The position numbers were made by a program, and so were the translations under genes. Shown here one piece after another: positions 6,300 to 8,261 of a stretch of DNA of 8,261 bases; within the stretch, counting starts at the first letter, position 1; every line of letters begins with the position of its first letter. The notes below the pieces were generated by a model. It did no database searches. It had not been told where the DNA came from and saw only the letters and a program-made list of their open reading frames with translations. Origin of the DNA: Candidatus Enterousia merdequi (GTDB lineage Bacteria; Pseudomonadota; Alphaproteobacteria; Rs-D84); NCBI GenBank assembly GCA_018065345.1, contig JAGHTM010000031.1:1-8261 (forward strand). The letters run 5' to 3'.

Positions 6300-7184
6300 A
6301 TGAAAGTACGCATATTATTTTTTTTAAGTCCAGTTTTATTGACACCAACATTTGTGTATGGCGCGTGTTCTGTGGCGAATTTGACACGATGCTTGGATTC
6401 TGCATGTGCTATAAACATTGGTGCTAATCCTGCGGCCAGATGTCAATATTGTGGTTCTGCATCTGCTGGTGAACCTGAAAAATCTACTGCGATGAAAAGC
6501 ATTTCTGCTGGTGCATCTGCGAAATACAATATATCTGATAAAGAATTAAAGAAAGCACCGACAGATCCTGGTGAAAGATACGTTTGGGCGACACAAAAGT
6601 GTTTAGAAAAATTATCTGAATGTACTCCTGATGATGTCACAGATAATTACGACACTTTGATTGAACAATCATGTAAAGCGGCTGGGATTTCTGCTGAAAT
6701 GGCCAGTTTGTCTAAGAAAGTAAATACTGCAAAAACACAATCATCTTGTAATGAAGAAATCACAGCATGCGTAATTGACACAAAACGCTGTATGGCAGAT
6801 TACAGAAATTGCGAATCGGACGAAAGTTTTGATAAATATCTTTCTGAATGTAGTGTTATATCGACTGGATGCGAACCATTTTTATCAGACATACGCACAA
6901 CATTATCTTCTGAACGCAAGACAACATACGCAAATGCTGAAAAAGTTTTACAAAGCATTATAACTGCATATCAAACTGCACGTGAACAAAAGTTAATATC
7001 GGCACAAAGTTCTTGTAAAAATAATAAATCCAAAGAATCTTGTGTCACACGTGTATGTGCAAACAATATGCGTAATAAATGTGAAAAAATCATAGAAAAT
7101 GGTCAAGATATAAACCAATACGAAAGAACTATTGCAGAAAATTTGTGTAAATTCTATGATATCGCGTGTGACAGGTTAAAATAA
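6300..7184 (+). CDS. Exported cysteine-rich protein with two six-cysteine modules
   Basis: I do not recognise a named family. The 294-residue protein starts at the ATG at 6300, which gives a clear Sec signal peptide (MKVRILFFLSPVLLTPTFVYGA, cleavage near residue 22); the upstream ATG at 6213 would bury it. It has 20 cysteines, implying a periplasmic or extracellular, disulfide-rich protein. An N-terminal cluster (Cys23, 31, 36, 48, 51) resembles a small knuckle (RCQYCG). Cys101, 108 and 125 follow. Module one (Cys150, 157, 164, 171, 184, 191) is spaced 6-6-6-12-6, so its first four cysteines recur every seven residues as on one face of a helix. A charged helical stretch (193-237) leads to module two (Cys239, 248, 253, 261, 283, 290). 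The next gene starts 13 bases downstream and shares the module, so the two form an operon. Function unknown; an envelope structural or adhesion role is only a guess. Confidence 0.85.
   Translation: MKVRILFFLSPVLLTPTFVYGACSVANLTRCLDSACAINIGANPAARCQYCGSASAGEPEKSTAMKSISAGASAKYNISDKELKKAPTDPGERYVWATQKCLEKLSECTPDDVTDNYDTLIEQSCKAAGISAEMASLSKKVNTAKTQSSCNEEITACVIDTKRCMADYRNCESDESFDKYLSECSVISTGCEPFLSDIRTTLSSERKTTYANAEKVLQSIITAYQTAREQKLISAQSSCKNNKSKESCVTRVCANNMRNKCEKIIENGQDINQYERTIAENLCKFYDIACDRLK
6747..7169 (+). repeat. Two six-cysteine modules encoded in the first operon gene
   Basis: Codons at 6747-6872 encode Cys spaced 6-6-6-12-6. Codons at 7014-7169 encode Cys spaced 8-4-7-21-6, including CVTRVC then MRNKC. 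The second resembles the core of the modules in the next gene (CMTEKC...FTKC and CIMNEC...YNKC). This is a protein-level repeat; the DNA copies have diverged. Confidence 0.6.
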
Positions 7185-7200
7185 AGGTAGAAGCAAGTTG
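7184..7200 (+). promoter_or_regulatory. Ribosome-binding region and TTG start of the second Cys-rich gene
   Basis: AAGG (7184-7187) and the purine run AGAAG (7189-7193) precede TTG at 7198-7200. The frame is closed by a stop at 7177-7179 and the first in-frame ATG is 18 codons further on, inside the hydrophobic core of the signal peptide, so TTG is the only start that gives a whole signal peptide. Confidence 0.7.
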
Positions 7201-8261
7201 AAAACAAATAAAAGATTTTTTATTACACCTTTATGTTTGACAATATTGTCAATGTTTGCTGTGTGCGACATTGCAAGTGCTGCTGCACGTACTGCAGTGC
7301 GTGGAAATGTTGCAAGTGCACGTAAATCTGTTGCTACTGCTGCTTCAACAACACAAGACATAAATACAGAAAAAACCGAATCGGAAACACCACAAGAAGA
7401 AGAACCAGAACCAATTATCATAGAAAACAAATCGTCACAATTTGAAGATTCAATTACGGCAATTGTTGAATCATCGAGTGAGGACAATTATTTCGCAGAA
7501 CAAATTCGCAAACAACGTGCAAGTTTGGCTGCAAGTGAAGCAAAATCTGCATCAGAATCTGCACAAAAAGATGCGTTAAAAAATAATTCCAACGCATGCG
7601 ATCGTGATTTGCGTAAATGTATGACTGAAAAATGTGGAAACGGCTTTACAAAATGCGCATTAGACGGCGACACAATATTCGGTGACAAATTAAATGCATG
7701 TAAAAAAGATACAACATGCAAAGCACACGAATTTGATTTATTCGTCAAAGAAATAAAAGCCGACCGTGATATGAGTGTTCGTTTGGCTTCATACGAAAAT
7801 GTTATAAATTGTGGAAATCAATATAATGCATGTATCATGAATGAATGTGGCACAACATATAATAAATGTTTGGGCAAACCATACGCAGATGCTGCGGTTG
7901 AAAAATGTAAAACGATTGCCAAAGAATGCACCGAATCTGATTCTGGATTGGCATCACGTTTTGATACAGCAATTGGTTTATTACGTGGCGAAGCAGAAAA
8001 ACAAGTTGCCAAAGATGAAAAACGTTTATATGAATTACGCAATTTAATGAGTAAAACTTGCACAGGTTTGGGTGCAATGTTTGATGAACGTTCATTTGAT
8101 TGTGTATTTACTGTCAATTTCTTTGCAGGCGACAATCAAGATGTTCCAATGGCATCACGCAAACGTTATGCTGGTGACACATTTGTATGTATGCAAGAAT
8201 GGTTTGGTGTAAATGTAACAACATTCAAAGAAAATGCATATCGTGAAACACGTGCACAAAC
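7198..8261 (+). CDS. Exported cysteine-rich protein with tandem six-cysteine modules (3' end outside window)
   Basis: The frame is open for 354 codons to the window end. From TTG, residues 1-29 form a Sec signal peptide (basic KTNKR, hydrophobic core, cleavage near IASA-A). An Ala/Ser/Arg-rich stretch (28-50) is followed by an acidic Glu/Pro linker (58-75, including ETPQEEEPEP) and a charged Ala/Ser-rich helix (97-128). Two six-cysteine modules come next: Cys134, 141, 146, 153, 168, 174 (spacing 6-4-6-14-5) and Cys205, 212, 217, 224, 237, 244 (6-4-6-12-6). Each is followed by a helical stretch ending in another Cys. Further cysteines are at 288, 302 and 331. The module matches those of the preceding gene, 13 bases upstream, so the two look like paralogues in one operon. 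Family unrecognised. The protein is probably disulfide-bonded in the envelope; whether the C-terminus holds an anchor cannot be seen here. Confidence 0.82.
   Translation, partial: MKTNKRFFITPLCLTILSMFAVCDIASAAARTAVRGNVASARKSVATAASTTQDINTEKTESETPQEEEPEPIIIENKSSQFEDSITAIVESSSEDNYFAEQIRKQRASLAASEAKSASESAQKDALKNNSNACDRDLRKCMTEKCGNGFTKCALDGDTIFGDKLNACKKDTTCKAHEFDLFVKEIKADRDMSVRLASYENVINCGNQYNACIMNECGTTYNKCLGKPYADAAVEKCKTIAKECTESDSGLASRFDTAIGLLRGEAEKQVAKDEKRLYELRNLMSKTCTGLGAMFDERSFDCVFTVNFFAGDNQDVPMASRKRYAGDTFVCMQEWFGVNVTTFKENAYRETRAQ
7597..7929 (+). repeat. Tandem six-cysteine modules encoded in the second operon gene
   Basis: Codons 7597-7719 and 7810-7929 encode two aligned copies. The shared pattern is C-x6-C-x4-C-x6-C-x12/14-C-x5/6-C, with a conserved Lys or Asn-Lys before the fourth cysteine (FTKC and YNKC) and a Gly after the third (KCGN and ECGT). 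The copies are recognisable only at protein level. Confidence 0.75.

Noticed and set aside
6300..6371. Lipoprotein signal in the first Cys-rich protein (FVYGAC)
   Set aside because: The residue three before the cysteine is Tyr, not Leu or a similar residue, so it is a poor lipobox. An ordinary signal peptidase I site nearby is more likely.
7270..7325. Short direct repeat TTGCAAGTGC in the second Cys-rich gene
   Set aside because: It encodes part of an Ala/Ser-rich stretch and is explained by low-complexity coding.
7176..8135. Minus-strand frames opposite the second Cys-rich gene
   Set aside because: They are antisense shadows caused by that gene's regular codon use. The plus strand has the signal peptide and the repeated Cys pattern.

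Overview
The window reads as AT-rich chromosomal DNA of a Gram-negative bacterium. The outer-membrane autotransporter, the several Sec signal peptides, the GrpE type and an alphaproteobacterial-style subtilase-autotransporter barrel suggest an Alphaproteobacterium, probably a host- or gut-associated lineage with a low-GC genome. That assignment is inference, because no rRNA or other decisive taxonomic marker is present. No tRNA, CRISPR array, IS element or phage hallmark was seen, and no gene-free stretch exceeds about 135 bases.

Layout. Plus strand 47-559 encodes the chaperone co-factor GrpE and ends in a bidirectional terminator. Four minus-strand genes follow, described here in transcription order from the right. 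First is a very large autotransporter (6166 to 2807) with a signal peptide, two ankyrin repeats, a hydrophobic segment, a subtilisin-fold (S8) domain whose catalytic residues have all been replaced, and a C-terminal beta-barrel. Next is an unrecognised 156-residue protein (2722 to 2252) with a near-consensus promoter and its own terminator. Then comes a secreted choloylglycine-hydrolase-family Ntn enzyme (2174 to 1098) with its key active-site residues kept. Last is an unrecognised 148-residue protein (1036 to 590) that probably starts at TTG. Diverging from the autotransporter on the plus strand is a two-gene operon of secreted cysteine-rich proteins: 6300-7184 (complete, 20 Cys) and 7198-8261 (TTG start, cut by the window end). 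Both carry the same six-cysteine module, twice each.

How the genes may work together. Most of the window after grpE encodes exported proteins: the autotransporter, the Ntn hydrolase and the two Cys-rich proteins. The autotransporter and the Cys-rich operon share a divergent intergenic region with identical 10-base purine-rich ribosome-binding stretches, so joint expression is plausible but unproven. The two most noteworthy items are the ankyrin/pseudo-subtilase autotransporter and the pair of modular Cys-rich exported proteins. Neither matches a named system that I can recall.
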